Assembly: GCF_022832385.1 (NCBI RefSeq)
Contig: NZ_JALHLE010000005.1
Span: 1 to 64,000 of the forward strand
Reading direction: 5' to 3'
DNA: 64,000 nucleotides
DNA from: Novosphingobium album (ex Hu et al. 2023)
GTDB taxonomy: Bacteria; Pseudomonadota; Alphaproteobacteria; Sphingomonadales; Sphingomonadaceae
Shown here: positions 38,846 to 49,852 of the stretch, in pieces
Layout of the letters: each line of letters opens with the position of its first letter
How positions within the stretch are numbered: the stretch's first letter is position 1
Notes under the pieces: generated by a model
What the model was told of the DNA's origin: nothing
Database searches by the model: none
The model's input: only the letters and a program-made list of their open reading frames with translations
Program-made: the position numbers and the translations under genes

Positions 38846-40153
38846 TTCGCGGTCGGTCAGCCGCACTTTTACCCGCAACTGCGGTCCTTCTGGGCCTTCC
38901 CCGGCATCCTCTTCGCTCACCACATCGCCGCGCGCGTGCAGGAATGCCAGACGCTGCCCGTCAGCAGCAGGGATCGCGAAGGTGTAGAGCTTTGAGCCAA
39001 CCGTCAGCTTCGCACTGACCGCGTCGAGAAGGTCATCGCAACCCATCCCGGTCATGGCCGACAGCGGCACGATCGTCTCGCCTTCTCGGTGGGCTATTGC
39101 TTCCCGCAATTCGGCAGCGTGAGCGGGACCAAGCAAGTCCCACTTGTTCCAGACCTCAACAATGGGAATGGCCAGCAAGTCCTCGCCCTCGTCTTCCGCG
39201 CCGGTCAGCACGCCAAGTCCGGAAAGCACATCAAGCACCTGCCGTTTCTGGGAATCGGTGTCGGGATTGGCGATATCGCGGACATGGACGATGACATCCG
39301 CCGCCGTGACCTCTTCCAGCGTTGCGCGGAAGGCCGCGACAAGCTGGGTCGGAAGATCGGAAATGAAGCCGACGGTATCGGACAGGATCGCCTTTTCGAC
39401 GCCTGGCATCCGGATCGCGCGCATTGTAGGATCCAGCGTCGCGAAGAGCAGATCCTGCGCCATCACGTCGGCACCCGTCAGCCGGTTGAACAGCGTCGAC
39501 TTGCCCGCGTTCGTGTACCCGACCAGCGCGACGATCGGCCAGGGCGCCTTCTCGCGCCGCTCGCGGTGGAGCCCCCGTGTGCGCCGGACCTGCTCGAGTT
39601 CACGCCGGATCTTGGCCATGCGGTCGCGGATCATGCGGCGGTCCGCCTCGATCTGCGTTTCACCCGGACCGCCGAGGAAGCCGAAACCGCCGCGCTGACG
39701 TTCAAGGTGCGTCCAGCTGCGGACCAGACGACCGGCCTGATAATCCAGATGGGCAAGCTCCACCTGCAAGCGGCCTTCGGCCGTTGCCGCACGCTCGCCA
39801 AAGATTTCCAGGATCAGCCCGGTCCGGTCGATGACCTTGCGCTTGAGCTTTTCTTCCAGATTGCGCTGCTGGATTGCCGACAGCGAACCATCGACGATGA
39901 CGAGCTCCGCCTCGTTCAGCTCGCACGCCACACCGATGTTCTGGATCTGGCCTTCGCCAAACAACGTGCCTGCACGCGGTTCACGGATCGGGATAGCCAT
40001 GGCATCGCCCACGACCAGACCGATGGCCAATGCAAGGCCCTTCGCCTCTTCGAGGCGTGCGCCGGTATCGAGGTCCCCTCTCCCGCGCATTTGCGGATAG
40101 ACAACGAGGGCACGCGCGCCGCGCGTGACCTCGCCCTTCAACTCTTCGTTCAA
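38822..40153 (-). CDS. hflX: Ribosome-associated GTPase HflX
   Basis: A 443-residue GTPase that rescues or splits stalled ribosomes. The N-terminal HflX domain contains GTLFGEGQIQNI and DRTGLILEIFGERAATAEGR and the glycine-rich GGFGFLGGPGETQIE. The G domain has GYTNAGKSTLFN, DPTMRAI, SDTVGFISDLP and NKWD. The start appears to be TTG at 40153 with CGGA six bases upstream; no better in-frame start precedes the conserved region. It lies 17 bases after hfq, the classic hfq-hflX pairing. Confidence 0.95.
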   Translation of the reverse strand: MNEELKGEVTRGARALVVYPQMRGRGDLDTGARLEEAKGLALAIGLVVGDAMAIPIREPRAGTLFGEGQIQNIGVACELNEAELVIVDGSLSAIQQRNLEEKLKRKVIDRTGLILEIFGERAATAEGRLQVELAHLDYQAGRLVRSWTHLERQRGGFGFLGGPGETQIEADRRMIRDRMAKIRRELEQVRRTRGLHRERREKAPWPIVALVGYTNAGKSTLFNRLTGADVMAQDLLFATLDPTMRAIRMPGVEKAILSDTVGFISDLPTQLVAAFRATLEEVTAADVIVHVRDIANPDTDSQKRQVLDVLSGLGVLTGAEDEGEDLLAIPIVEVWNKWDLLGPAHAAELREAIAHREGETIVPLSAMTGMGCDDLLDAVSAKLTVGSKLYTFAIPAADGQRLAFLHARGDVVSEEDAGEGPEGPQLRVKVRLTDRELGRFSAL

Positions 40154-40170
40154 ATCAGGTCCGTTTCGAC

Positions 40171-40752
40171 TCAGTCTTCGGCTTCTTCATGCGCCTGAAG
40201 ATCGACCGGAGTCACGGGTTGAATCGTCGAAACCGCATGCTTGTAGGCAAGCTGTACGTAGCCTTCACGCTCGAGCAGCATGCAGAACAGGTCGTAAGCT
40301 GCCACGCGGCCCTGCAGCATGACGCCATTGATCAGGAACATCGTGACCTGAACACCGGCATTGCGAATGCTGGAAAGGAACACGTCCTGCAGCAGGCGTG
40401 TCTTCTTGCCCGAATCCGAACCATTGGCGAACTGGCGGGCATCGACCGGGGTCGAAGGCATGATCGTCGAGATCGCATGCTTGTAGACCAGCTGAGACTG
40501 GCCGTCGCGGCGCAGCAGAATGGAGAAATTGTCGAACCAGGTGACAATACCCTGCAGCTTCACACCCTTGACCAGGAACATGGTCACGGGGGTCTTGTTC
40601 TTGCGCAGGAGATTGAGGAACTGATCCTGAAGGTTCTGCCCCTTCGGCGCCGAGTTACCGGCACTTACCGCTTGCGCTTCCGCCGCTGGAGCCGGTTCGG
40701 CTGCAGGTTCAGCAGCAGGTTTAGGTCGCGCAGTGAGCGTTCGACCAGCCAT
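40171..40752 (-). CDS. hfq: RNA chaperone Hfq with two tandem Sm domains
   Basis: A 193-residue Hfq containing two complete Hfq domains, where most Hfq proteins have one in 70-100 residues. After an Ala/Pro/Glu-rich N-terminal tail (1-36), domain 1 spans about 38-103 ([37 protein letters not shown]) and domain 2 about 117-183 ([37 protein letters not shown]). Key proximal-face residues are kept in both: Gln42/Asp43 and Gln122/Asp123, and YKHA at 90-93 and 170-173, exactly 80 residues apart. The rim basic patch is partly kept in domain 1 (RKNK) and mostly lost in domain 2 (RNAG). The start has a strong AGAAGGAG. It is expected to assemble as a trimer giving a pseudo-hexamer ring. Confidence 0.95.
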   Translation of the reverse strand: MAGRTLTARPKPAAEPAAEPAPAAEAQAVSAGNSAPKGQNLQDQFLNLLRKNKTPVTMFLVKGVKLQGIVTWFDNFSILLRRDGQSQLVYKHAISTIMPSTPVDARQFANGSDSGKKTRLLQDVFLSSIRNAGVQVTMFLINGVMLQGRVAAYDLFCMLLEREGYVQLAYKHAVSTIQPVTPVDLQAHEEAED

Positions 40753-40974
40753 GTTATTCTCCTTCTTTTTGGCGGCCGTGATTGCGGTCCGCGATCTGGC
40801 CCAGGGACTGTTCCCGGAACCGTTCTCGAATCAAAATCTATCCGTTTGCTGCATTGCAGTAAACACGAGAATTGTCGCGTAGCTGTGACAAGCTTCGTTA
40901 TAACGCTGTAACATCCGCATAACCGGGGCCGTGCGTGAAGTATTTTCTGCTCGTGTGTCTCAATGCTGAGACAG
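40753..40974 (-). promoter_or_regulatory. hfq leader region with short dyads
   Basis: The 222 bases between ntrX and hfq hold a TGTCTCA/TGAGACA hairpin (7-bp stem, 40956-40973) immediately after the ntrX stop, lacking a U tract. Nested dyads GTTCC-C-GGAAC and GAAC-C-GTTC (40810-40825) lie about 60-75 bases upstream of hfq. The hfq promoter must be here or further upstream, but I cannot assign boxes with confidence. Confidence 0.4.
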
Positions 40975-42366
40975 TCAGGCTGACTCGCCGTCTTCGCCTT
41001 CCCGTCGTTCGGACATACCCAAAAGCTTGAGCTTGCGGTGCAAGGCCGAGCGCTCCATGCCAATGAAAGCTGCAGTCTTCGAAATATTCCCAGAAAACCG
41101 GCGTATCTGGATGCGCAAATACTCGCGTTCAAAGCTTTCACGTGCTTCCCGCAACGGTGCGCTCATCATCACAGAAATGCCGGTGTCGCCGTCGCCCTGA
41201 CTGTTGAAAATTTCTGGTGGCAGCATATCGACTTCGATACGGCCGAGTTTCTCGCGCGGCGCCATGATTACCGTTCGCTCTACGACATTGCGCAGCTGGC
41301 GCACGTTTCCTGGCCATTCGTACGCCTGCAGCGAGGTCATGGCCTCGGCGCCCACCTGTGGCGGCGACACCCCCTGTTCATTCGCATAACGGGCAAAAAA
41401 GTGATCGACGAGCGCCGGAATGTCCTCGCGCCGTTCACGCAGCGCCGGGATCGAGACCGGCACCACGTTCAGACGGTAGAACAGGTCTTCACGGAAGCGG
41501 CGCTCCGCGATCTCCTTTTCGAGATCGCGGGAAGTCGACGAGACCACCCGCACATCCACGCGGATCTGGCGGGTGCCGCCCACACGCACGAAGGCCTGAT
41601 CGGTGAGCACCCGCAGGATGCGCGCCTGCGTGGAGAGCGGCATATCGGACACCTCGTCGAAGTAGAGCGTGCCGCCGTCGGCCATTTCCAGCAGACCGGG
41701 GCGAACGAGCGACCCTTCCGCTTCCTCACCGAACAGCTCCTGCTCGAAACGTTCGGGCGTAATTCTCGCGGAATTGACGCTGACAAAGGCATTGCCGGCT
41801 CGCGGACTCCAGGCGTGCAACAGCCTTGCCGCCACTTCCTTGCCCGAACCGGCAGGCCCGGTAATCAGCAGGCGGCTGCCGGTGTTCGCAACGCGCTTGA
41901 GAGTGGCACGAACCTGATTGATCGCACCGCTCGAGCCAGTGAACTCTTCGCCCGTGCTGAAGTCCTGCTTGAGCTGCGCGTTTTCGCGCCGCAACCGCTC
42001 GGTCTCGGTGGCACGGCCAACGAGATGCAGCAGCTTTTCGGCCTCGAACGGCTTTTCGATGAAATCGACGGCCCCGCGGCTGATCGCAGCGACTGCAGTG
42101 TCGATATTGCCGTGACCCGAAAAGATGATGACCGGCAGTTCCGGTTCGCGCGCCTTGATCGCATCGAGGACTTCGAGCCCGTCCATCGGGCTTCCGTGCA
42201 GCCAAACGTCTAGCAGCACCAGCGACGGCCGCCGCGCATCGATGGCCGCCAGCGCGGCCTCGCTGTCTCCCGCAGTGCGGCATTCGTAGCCCTCGTCGCT
42301 CAGGACGCCGGCGACCAGTTCGCGAATGTCGCGTTCGTCGTCAACGATCAGGATTTCGAGGGCCAT
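40975..42366 (-). CDS. ntrX: Response regulator NtrX
   Basis: A 463-residue NtrC-family regulator: receiver domain (1-115) with phospho-acceptor Asp53 in LLDVWLHG, an AAA+ domain (about 140-370) with Walker A GPAGSGKE (170-177) and Walker B GGTLYFDE, and a C-terminal Fis-type helix-turn-helix (FSGNISKTAAFIGMERSALH). The slot that holds GAFTGA in sigma-54 activators reads EEAEGSLVRPG (about 214-224), so contact with sigma-54 is unlikely. It follows ntrY by 60 bases and is its cognate regulator, controlling nitrogen, redox or envelope genes in other alphaproteobacteria. Confidence 0.93.
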   Translation of the reverse strand: MALEILIVDDERDIRELVAGVLSDEGYECRTAGDSEAALAAIDARRPSLVLLDVWLHGSPMDGLEVLDAIKAREPELPVIIFSGHGNIDTAVAAISRGAVDFIEKPFEAEKLLHLVGRATETERLRRENAQLKQDFSTGEEFTGSSGAINQVRATLKRVANTGSRLLITGPAGSGKEVAARLLHAWSPRAGNAFVSVNSARITPERFEQELFGEEAEGSLVRPGLLEMADGGTLYFDEVSDMPLSTQARILRVLTDQAFVRVGGTRQIRVDVRVVSSTSRDLEKEIAERRFREDLFYRLNVVPVSIPALRERREDIPALVDHFFARYANEQGVSPPQVGAEAMTSLQAYEWPGNVRQLRNVVERTVIMAPREKLGRIEVDMLPPEIFNSQGDGDTGISVMMSAPLREARESFEREYLRIQIRRFSGNISKTAAFIGMERSALHRKLKLLGMSERREGEDGESA

Positions 42367-42426
42367 GGCAGTGTCTTCTCTGTTTGAAGGTCAAAGGATA
42401 AATTCATTTCGGTCACGAAATTCCAG

Positions 42427-44649
42427 TCATTCGGCCGCCTCGGGCTTGCGGCTGTGCGCCAGCGGATCGCGCGCGAAGCGCATTGTTACCGTGGTGCCTG
42501 CACCTTGCGACGGCGCGAACGTCATTTCGCCACCGTGCTCCTCGATGATCTTGTTCACGATCGCCAGCCCGAGGCCCGTGCCCTTCTCGCGCGTGGTCAC
42601 GTAAGGTTCGATGATGCGTTCGCGGTCCTGCGACAGGCCGATACCGTTGTCGGTTATGCGCACGAAGATAGAGTCATCCTGATCGGCGACCTCGACCGAA
42701 ACGGCGCCGCGGTAGGACTCATCGGCATCCTTCGCTCTCGACTCGATGGCCTCGACTGCATTCTTCAGAACATTTGTCATCGCCTGACCGAACTGGTGAC
42801 GGTCACAATCTATGGCGGCAATTGCGGGGTCCGCAGTAAAGCTGAATGCGATATCCGGCCGCGCCACTTCCTGCAGGAACAGCGCCTGGCGTGTCAGCGC
42901 GACAGGATCTTCGGCCCGGAACACCGGCTTGGGCAGGCGTGCGAAGGACGAGAATTCGTCCACCATTTTCCTCAGATCGCCGACCTGCCGGATGATCGTG
43001 CGGGTCAGGTCCTCGAACAGCTCGGGATTGTCCGTAATCTGCTTGCGGTATCGGCGGCTCAGGCGTTCGGTCGCCAACTGGATCGGTGTCAGCGGGTTCT
43101 TGATCTCGTGCGCAATGCGCCGCGCCACGTCGGACCACGCTGCCGTACGCTGATCAAGTAGCTGCCGCGTAATGTCCTCGAACGTGATGACATGTCCGGT
43201 CGCATCGCGGCTCGCCTTGACGGCCAGTGTCAGCAGTTCCCCGCCCCGGCTGTACTGCACGATGCCATTGGCAGTCCCCTGTTCCACAATCGCGGCAATG
43301 GGCGGCGCCAGTTCCGCGATCGTCAGGTTTTCGGGAAGCTCGCCGCTCCGCTCACTGAGCAATCGCTGCGCCGTACTGTTCATCAGCAGGATGCGGCCGT
43401 TTTCATCAAGCGAGATGATGCCGGACGTAACTGATTCCAGCACGGCCTCGATGAACAGGCGCCGTTCGTGAAGCTGACGATTGGCACCCAGAAGAGCCTG
43501 CGTCTGCTTGTCGATCTGGGCCGTCATGCGGTTGAACGCGCGGTTGAGCAGACCGATCTCGTCGGCTCCCGTCCGTCCCTCGATCCGCAGCGCATAATTG
43601 CCCGCACCGACGCGCCTCGCGGCATCGACCAGTTCGTACAGCGGCTTTACCTGCCTGTCTGCAAAGCGCAGGGCCAGCCAGACTGCTGTCCCCACCAACA
43701 CCAGCGAGGCCACGAACAACGCAATGTTGAAGCGCAATTGCAGCACCCGCGCCCGGTTCGTCAGGACTTCATAGGCCTGAACAATGTTTTCCGCGCTCTG
43801 CCCCTGGCTAAGCGACAGCAAATCGTTGCTGCGTGCGACCAGAAGATAGATCCCCGATGATCGTTCGATGGGGGCCGTCGCCACAATGCGATCCGGTCTT
43901 GAGGTCACGTCATACGGGACTCCCTTACCCAGATTTTCAAGCGACTTCGAACTTATACGATTGTCTTCAGGTTTCCCTTCGGGATCGACGATGATGGGTG
44001 TGCGCTGATTTCCGTCGGAATCGATCTGGATGATGGCCGCCACGCTAAGGTTGCGCCGCAACACCTGATCGGCAAGGAACGCTTGGAACTCCTTGCTGGC
44101 CACGGGATACTCGCCAAGCCACGTGCGCGAATCCTCGGCCATTGCCGCGGATTCATAGCCGACATCGCGCAGTGTCTGCTCATAGTAGCCGCGCGCCAGC
44201 TTGTTGGCATTCTCCAGCAATCCACGTGAACTGTCGGAAAACCAGAATTCCACGCCCGACTGGAACAGCCACGACGCAAAAACCACAACCAGCAACGTCG
44301 GGATGGCGGCGATCAAGGAAAAGATGAACACAAGGCGCACGTGCATGCGCCCCGTTCCGCCGATGTTTTCCGACGCCCGCCGTAGCGCAATGCGTCGCCC
44401 GAACAGCACCAGAATAGCCATCGCAGGCACCAACGTGCCCACCAGCAGTGTCGCAGTGAGGTTGGAGGGCAACAGTTCGCCCTTGCCGCCGCTGCTGTTG
44501 AGAGCGACCCATGTCGTCGCGGTCATCACCAGAAAGGCAACGACCGAGACCACTTCGACAAACGCAAAGAAATTCGCCCGGCGCGCTGCTACCTGCATAC
44601 GCCGCCACCATCGCGGCCACCTGCGTTTGTGGGTCAGAATACCGTTCAT
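42427..44649 (-). CDS. ntrY: Sensor histidine kinase NtrY
   Basis: A 740-residue membrane kinase. Two N-terminal hydrophobic helices are followed by a third and a large extracytoplasmic sensor region (about 130-290), another membrane helix (LFVASLVLVGTAVWLAL), a HAMP domain, a PAS domain (VLESVTSGIISLDENGRIL), the HisKA phospho-acceptor in [19 protein letters not shown] and an HATPase domain (QAMTNVLKNAVEA, ITDNGIGL, GTGLGLAIV). It phosphorylates NtrX. The ATG at 44649 has no good ribosome-binding site; a possible promoter sits right against the start. Confidence 0.95.
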   Translation of the reverse strand: MNGILTHKRRWPRWWRRMQVAARRANFFAFVEVVSVVAFLVMTATTWVALNSSGGKGELLPSNLTATLLVGTLVPAMAILVLFGRRIALRRASENIGGTGRMHVRLVFIFSLIAAIPTLLVVVFASWLFQSGVEFWFSDSSRGLLENANKLARGYYEQTLRDVGYESAAMAEDSRTWLGEYPVASKEFQAFLADQVLRRNLSVAAIIQIDSDGNQRTPIIVDPEGKPEDNRISSKSLENLGKGVPYDVTSRPDRIVATAPIERSSGIYLLVARSNDLLSLSQGQSAENIVQAYEVLTNRARVLQLRFNIALFVASLVLVGTAVWLALRFADRQVKPLYELVDAARRVGAGNYALRIEGRTGADEIGLLNRAFNRMTAQIDKQTQALLGANRQLHERRLFIEAVLESVTSGIISLDENGRILLMNSTAQRLLSERSGELPENLTIAELAPPIAAIVEQGTANGIVQYSRGGELLTLAVKASRDATGHVITFEDITRQLLDQRTAAWSDVARRIAHEIKNPLTPIQLATERLSRRYRKQITDNPELFEDLTRTIIRQVGDLRKMVDEFSSFARLPKPVFRAEDPVALTRQALFLQEVARPDIAFSFTADPAIAAIDCDRHQFGQAMTNVLKNAVEAIESRAKDADESYRGAVSVEVADQDDSIFVRITDNGIGLSQDRERIIEPYVTTREKGTGLGLAIVNKIIEEHGGEMTFAPSQGAGTTVTMRFARDPLAHSRKPEAAE

Positions 44650-44655
44650 CGTTGC

Positions 44656-44688
44656 TATATTACAACAGCGCTGTTGCTGTCTTGCAAG
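44656..44688 (-). promoter_or_regulatory. Candidate promoter with palindromic operator upstream of ntrY
   Basis: The perfect 14-base palindrome CAACAGCGCTGTTG (44663-44676) lies between TTGCAA and TAATAT (44661-44656) on the leftward strand, a -35/-10-like pair 19 bases apart. If used, transcription would begin at or near the ntrY ATG, implying a very short leader. A regulator bound to the dyad would sit in the promoter spacer. All of this is inference from sequence. Confidence 0.35.
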
Positions 44689-44709
44689 AGGAATTCCACT
44701 AAAACTTCA

Positions 44710-46124
<1,415 letters not shown>

Positions 46125-46128
<4 letters not shown>

Positions 46129-47261
46129 GAGAACAGCCTCCGTCGGAGGAGCCCCCTGCTCCGCGTTTCCTTCGCCAGCGGCAGGTGGATACGAAAGTGG
46201 GTAAGGCCGGCTTCCTCGTCACGCTCGTGCGTGATGCGCCCGTTCATGTCGCGAACCAGCTTGCGCACAAGCGGCAGCCCCAGCCCCTGCCCCGATTTCT
46301 TGGTGGTTACGAACGGCTCGAAAATATGTTCCCGCATCGAGTGATCCACACCTGGACCGTTGTCGCTCACGCGAAGTTCGATCGGCAGGCGCACCGGCGC
46401 ACCGGAATCGGTGCTGTGCAATTGCAGGCCACTCGCGAAACGCGTGCGAATGATCACGCGGGGTTCATCGGCTTCGTGACTGGCCTCGATCGCGTTCGAA
46501 AGCAGGTTGATGATCACCTGTACAAGCCCGTCCGGGCTGCCCAGGACTGGCGGCAGCGACGGATCGAATTCTTCCCGCAGCCGGTAACTGGGCAAGGCCG
46601 CATGATCGGCGCTGGCCGCCTTGATCACATCGATCGCCCGCCGCGCTGACTCATGGAGATTACAGGGCTCGACCGGAGGTGCGATGCGGCCGCTCAATTT
46701 CTGCATCCGCTCGATCAGACTGGCGATGCGATCGACTTCCGAGGTTATCAGGTCCGTCAGCGGCCTGTCCCGCTCGTCTATCTTGCGGGCAAGAAGCTGG
46801 GCCGCACCGCGAATGCCCGCCAGCGGGTTCTTGATCTCGTGGGCCATGATTTCGGGCCCGCGCAGCACGGCCGTATCGGCGCCGCCGGAATCATCGCCCA
46901 GCGCCTCGGCCGCACTGTTGTCGTGGATCGTCAGCACCTGCCAGCCCGGCGTGTCGGCAACCGGCGCGATGTTGATGTCGATGCGCCTGGCGCCCTTGCG
47001 CTTAAGCGAAACGTCCACTTCACGCGCGGAAACCGGCGTTTCATAGTCCTGCAGCCGCTCCAGCAGGCGCTGGTCGGGAAATGTCATGACATCGCCCAAC
47101 CTGCAACCGGCGAGCCGGCGCAGCGACTGGCCGAAGAACTGCTCGCCCGCCGGATTTACCGAGGCGATGAGGAGACCCGGCTCAAGCAGGATCACAGCAT
47201 GAGGAAGGCTGGCCAGCAGCCGGTGGGCGTCAGGAAGGGCCGTCCGCGTCGCGATGCTCAT
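46125..47261 (-). CDS. ntrB: Nitrogen regulation histidine kinase NtrB
   Basis: A 378-residue cytoplasmic kinase/phosphatase for NtrC, controlled by PII proteins. It has an N-terminal PAS domain (about 10-110, [17 protein letters not shown]), the HisKA box [19 protein letters not shown] and the HATPase motifs [22 protein letters not shown] and GQGLGLPLV. No membrane helices are present, as expected. The start overlaps the dusB stop and its stop overlaps ntrC (both ATGA), giving a tightly coupled dusB-ntrB-ntrC operon. Confidence 0.96.
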
Positions 47262-48286
47262 GCTGCCCGAAGCTGCCCACCGGCGGACCGGTGCGGAGCG
47301 TAGAACTCCGCAAGCGAGCGCAGCACTTCGTTAGCATCGTCGATGAAGTTCACGCGGTTGCGAAACTCTGCCGAGCCTTTCAGGCCCTTGACGTACCAGC
47401 CCAGGTGCTTGCGTCCCATTTTCACGCCCGTATCGCTGCCGTAATGCGAAAGCATCGCTTCGTAGTGTTCACGGATGATCTCGTACTGCTCGCCGAAACC
47501 GGGATCGGCCATCAACCCACCGCCGCGCCACCAGCGCATGACCTGCGCGAGGACCCAGGGCTTGCCGTAAGCCCCGCGTCCGATCATCAACCCGTCCGCG
47601 CCCGACTGCTCGAGAGCCTTGGCGGCGTCCGATATCCCGCAGATGTCGCCATTGACGATGACCGGAATTGAGACCGCGCCCTTCACCTTGCGGACAAAGC
47701 CCCAGTCGGCTTCGCCCTTGTACATCTGGTTGCGGGTGCGGCCGTGGACGGTGATCATCTTCGCACCCAGATCCTCCGCGATGCGTGCCAGTTCCGGCGC
47801 GTTGAGACTGTCATGGCACCACCCCATGCGCATCTTCACCGTCACCGGCACTTTCACGGCCTTGACCGTCGCCTCGATCAGCCTTGTCGCGAGCGGAATA
47901 TCGCGCATCAGCGCCGAACCAGCATCGCCATTGACGACCTTGCGCACCGGGCAACCCATGTTGATGTCTATGATCGCCGCGCCGCGATCCTCGACCAGTT
48001 TCGCCGCTTCGGCCATCTGATCGGGCTCGCACCCCACAAGCTGCATCGAAACCGGATCCTCGATCTGGTCCCACATCGCCTTCTGGAGCGAGACCCGGGT
48101 TTCACGGATCGCCGCGGGGCTTGCGATCATTTCGGTGACGTTGAGCCCCGACCCGAAACCGCGGACCATCCGCCGGAACGGCAAGTCAGAAACGCCCGTC
48201 ATGGGTGCGAGCACCACCGGACAGTCGATCGTCACCGGACCGACTTGAATGGGCTTTAGCATCGGAGGAGCGGGCAGTTCGGTCAT
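47258..48286 (-). CDS. dusB: tRNA-dihydrouridine synthase B
   Basis: A 342-residue FMN enzyme that reduces specific uridines in the tRNA D-loop using NADPH. Motifs: [17 protein letters not shown] at the FMN site, [14 protein letters not shown], the catalytic cysteine in [31 protein letters not shown] and [13 protein letters not shown]. In alphaproteobacteria this gene (formerly nifR3) typically precedes ntrBC, as here. I start at the ATG at 48286 (MTELPAPP); an alternative ATG at 48262 would shorten it by eight residues. It is divergent from ispDF. Confidence 0.95.
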   Translation of the reverse strand: MTELPAPPMLKPIQVGPVTIDCPVVLAPMTGVSDLPFRRMVRGFGSGLNVTEMIASPAAIRETRVSLQKAMWDQIEDPVSMQLVGCEPDQMAEAAKLVEDRGAAIIDINMGCPVRKVVNGDAGSALMRDIPLATRLIEATVKAVKVPVTVKMRMGWCHDSLNAPELARIAEDLGAKMITVHGRTRNQMYKGEADWGFVRKVKGAVSIPVIVNGDICGISDAAKALEQSGADGLMIGRGAYGKPWVLAQVMRWWRGGGLMADPGFGEQYEIIREHYEAMLSHYGSDTGVKMGRKHLGWYVKGLKGSAEFRNRVNFIDDANEVLRSLAEFYAPHRSAGGQLRAA

Positions 48287-48366
48287 AATCTGTGCAGCGT
48301 TGCCTAAAAAACAGGCAGCGCATAGTGGATTGCCCTCGCCCCCGCAAGCGATTACCGGCGGCGATA

Positions 48367-49563
48367 ATGTCGCGTATCGTATCAGCAAACGAGCAAGGCG
48401 AGCCCGGCACGGCGCCGGGCGCAGTTGGAACCGCAGCCATTGTCGTGGCCGCAGGCCAGGGACTTCGCGCCGGGCAGCCCGTGCCCAAGCAGTTCGCCCG
48501 ATGGCGTGGTAAACCGGTGGTCAGACATTCGGTGGAAGCCCTGACTGCTGCCGGGATCGCGCCGGTGGTGATCGTGATTCCCGCCGGCGCCGATGCCGTC
48601 GCGCAGGATGCGCTGGAAGGGATCCCGGACCTGCGTTTCGTTACCGGCGGCGAAACACGTCAGGAGTCCGTCCGGTTGGGTCTCGAAGCCCTGACACGCG
48701 CTGCACCGGACTTCGTGCTGATCCACGACGCGGCGCGACCGATACTGCCGCGTACCGTGATCGAGCGGCTTCGGGACGCCCTTGCCCGCCACAAGGGCGC
48801 CATCCCGGTTCTGCCGGTGGTGGACAGTCTTGCTCACGCAGGTTCCACGGATTCCGGGGACGTCATGGGCACCCCTGCCCGGCGCGAAGACCTGCGCCGG
48901 GTGCAGACGCCACAAGCTTTTCACTTTCAGGACATTCTGGCAGCCCATCGCAACTGGCCGGGCCAGTTGACCGCCGGTGATGACGCTCAGGTTGCCCAGT
49001 CACGGGGAATGGAAATCGCCATGATCGAAGGGGACGAAGCCCTGCACAAGCTGACATTCGCATCCGATTTTGCGCGCTCGCTGCCCGCTGTCCGCATCGG
49101 GACGGGATACGATGTCCACCGGTTGACCGAAGGCGAGGAACTGTGGCTCTGCGGGGTCCGGATCGAGCACACGCACGGCCTCGCAGGTCATAGCGATGCC
49201 GACGTCGCCATCCACGCTCTCGTCGACGCAATGCTCGGGGCCATCGGCGCCGGTGATATCGGCCAGCATTTCCCGCCGAGCGATCCGCAATGGAAAGGGG
49301 CGGCGTCACACCAGTTCCTGTCCCACGCCGCTGCACTCGTGCGCGAAGCAGGATACGCGCCTGGCAATGCAGACGTCACGATCATATGCGAAAGGCCCAA
49401 AATCGGGCCCCATCGCGATGCCATGCGCGCGCGCCTCGCCGAAATTCTCGAAGTTGACAGCGCAGCTATCAGTGTGAAGGCAACAACAACCGAAAAACTG
49501 GGTTTTACCGGGCGAGGCGAAGGAATTGCTGCGCAGGCTGCCGTCTGCCTCTGCCGCATCTAG
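48367..49563 (+). CDS. ispDF: Bifunctional IspD/IspF isoprenoid synthesis enzyme
   Basis: A 398-residue fusion of two MEP-pathway enzymes. The N-terminal IspD cytidylyltransferase (about 20-235) has [28 protein letters not shown] and [11 protein letters not shown]. The C-terminal IspF cyclase (about 240-398) has [29 protein letters not shown] and [14 protein letters not shown]. It makes CDP-ME and then MEcPP on the route to isoprenoids. The ATG at 48367 is chosen over upstream non-conserved sequence. The stop codon TAG (49561-49563) is inside the terminal repeat of the adjacent MITE-like element, so the original C-terminus may have been trimmed or extended by that insertion. Confidence 0.95.
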   Translation: MSRIVSANEQGEPGTAPGAVGTAAIVVAAGQGLRAGQPVPKQFARWRGKPVVRHSVEALTAAGIAPVVIVIPAGADAVAQDALEGIPDLRFVTGGETRQESVRLGLEALTRAAPDFVLIHDAARPILPRTVIERLRDALARHKGAIPVLPVVDSLAHAGSTDSGDVMGTPARREDLRRVQTPQAFHFQDILAAHRNWPGQLTAGDDAQVAQSRGMEIAMIEGDEALHKLTFASDFARSLPAVRIGTGYDVHRLTEGEELWLCGVRIEHTHGLAGHSDADVAIHALVDAMLGAIGAGDIGQHFPPSDPQWKGAASHQFLSHAAALVREAGYAPGNADVTIICERPKIGPHRDAMRARLAEILEVDSAAISVKATTTEKLGFTGRGEGIAAQAAVCLCRI

Positions 49564-49829
49564 GGTCAGGACCCATTATTCACGCCATCGAGGTTTGAGG
49601 CAAAATGGCTCAGCGCAAGGAGAGAAGGCAAAGGAATATGTCAATATTTCAAGACTTCTCGACGCGGCTCTGGGCCATTTTGGTCAAATCCCTGCGGGAC
49701 GCCCGGATGGCTTCCATCTCGAGCCAAATCGCCCTGGGAAAGGCAATCAGCCTTCCCGGCGGACAATTTGGCCCGATATGTTCGCCATTCGGGCGCCTCG
49801 ATGGCGTGAATAGTGGGTCCTGACCCTAG
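49560..49829. mobile_element. 270-bp MITE-like element with 34-bp terminal inverted repeats
   Basis: The left end (49560-49593) and right end (49796-49829) are inverted repeats of 34 bases with one mismatch; the left begins CTAGGGTCAGGACCCATTAT. Both ends carry CTAG, which could be a palindromic target duplication around a GGTCAGGACC core. A second, imperfect internal inverted repeat (about 49595-49613 and 49670-49687, sharing CAAAATGGC) lies inside. A 72-codon open frame across it resembles no transposase. The structure fits a miniature, non-autonomous inverted-repeat transposable element, and CTAG targets suggest an IS427/IS5-type helper, as inference. Confidence 0.8.
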
Positions 49830-49852
49830 GCTCGCAACAGGGAGTTATGCCC

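Noticed and set aside
49605..49823. 72-codon open frame inside the MITE-like element
   Set aside because: It runs into the right terminal repeat and resembles no transposase or known peptide; probably not coding.
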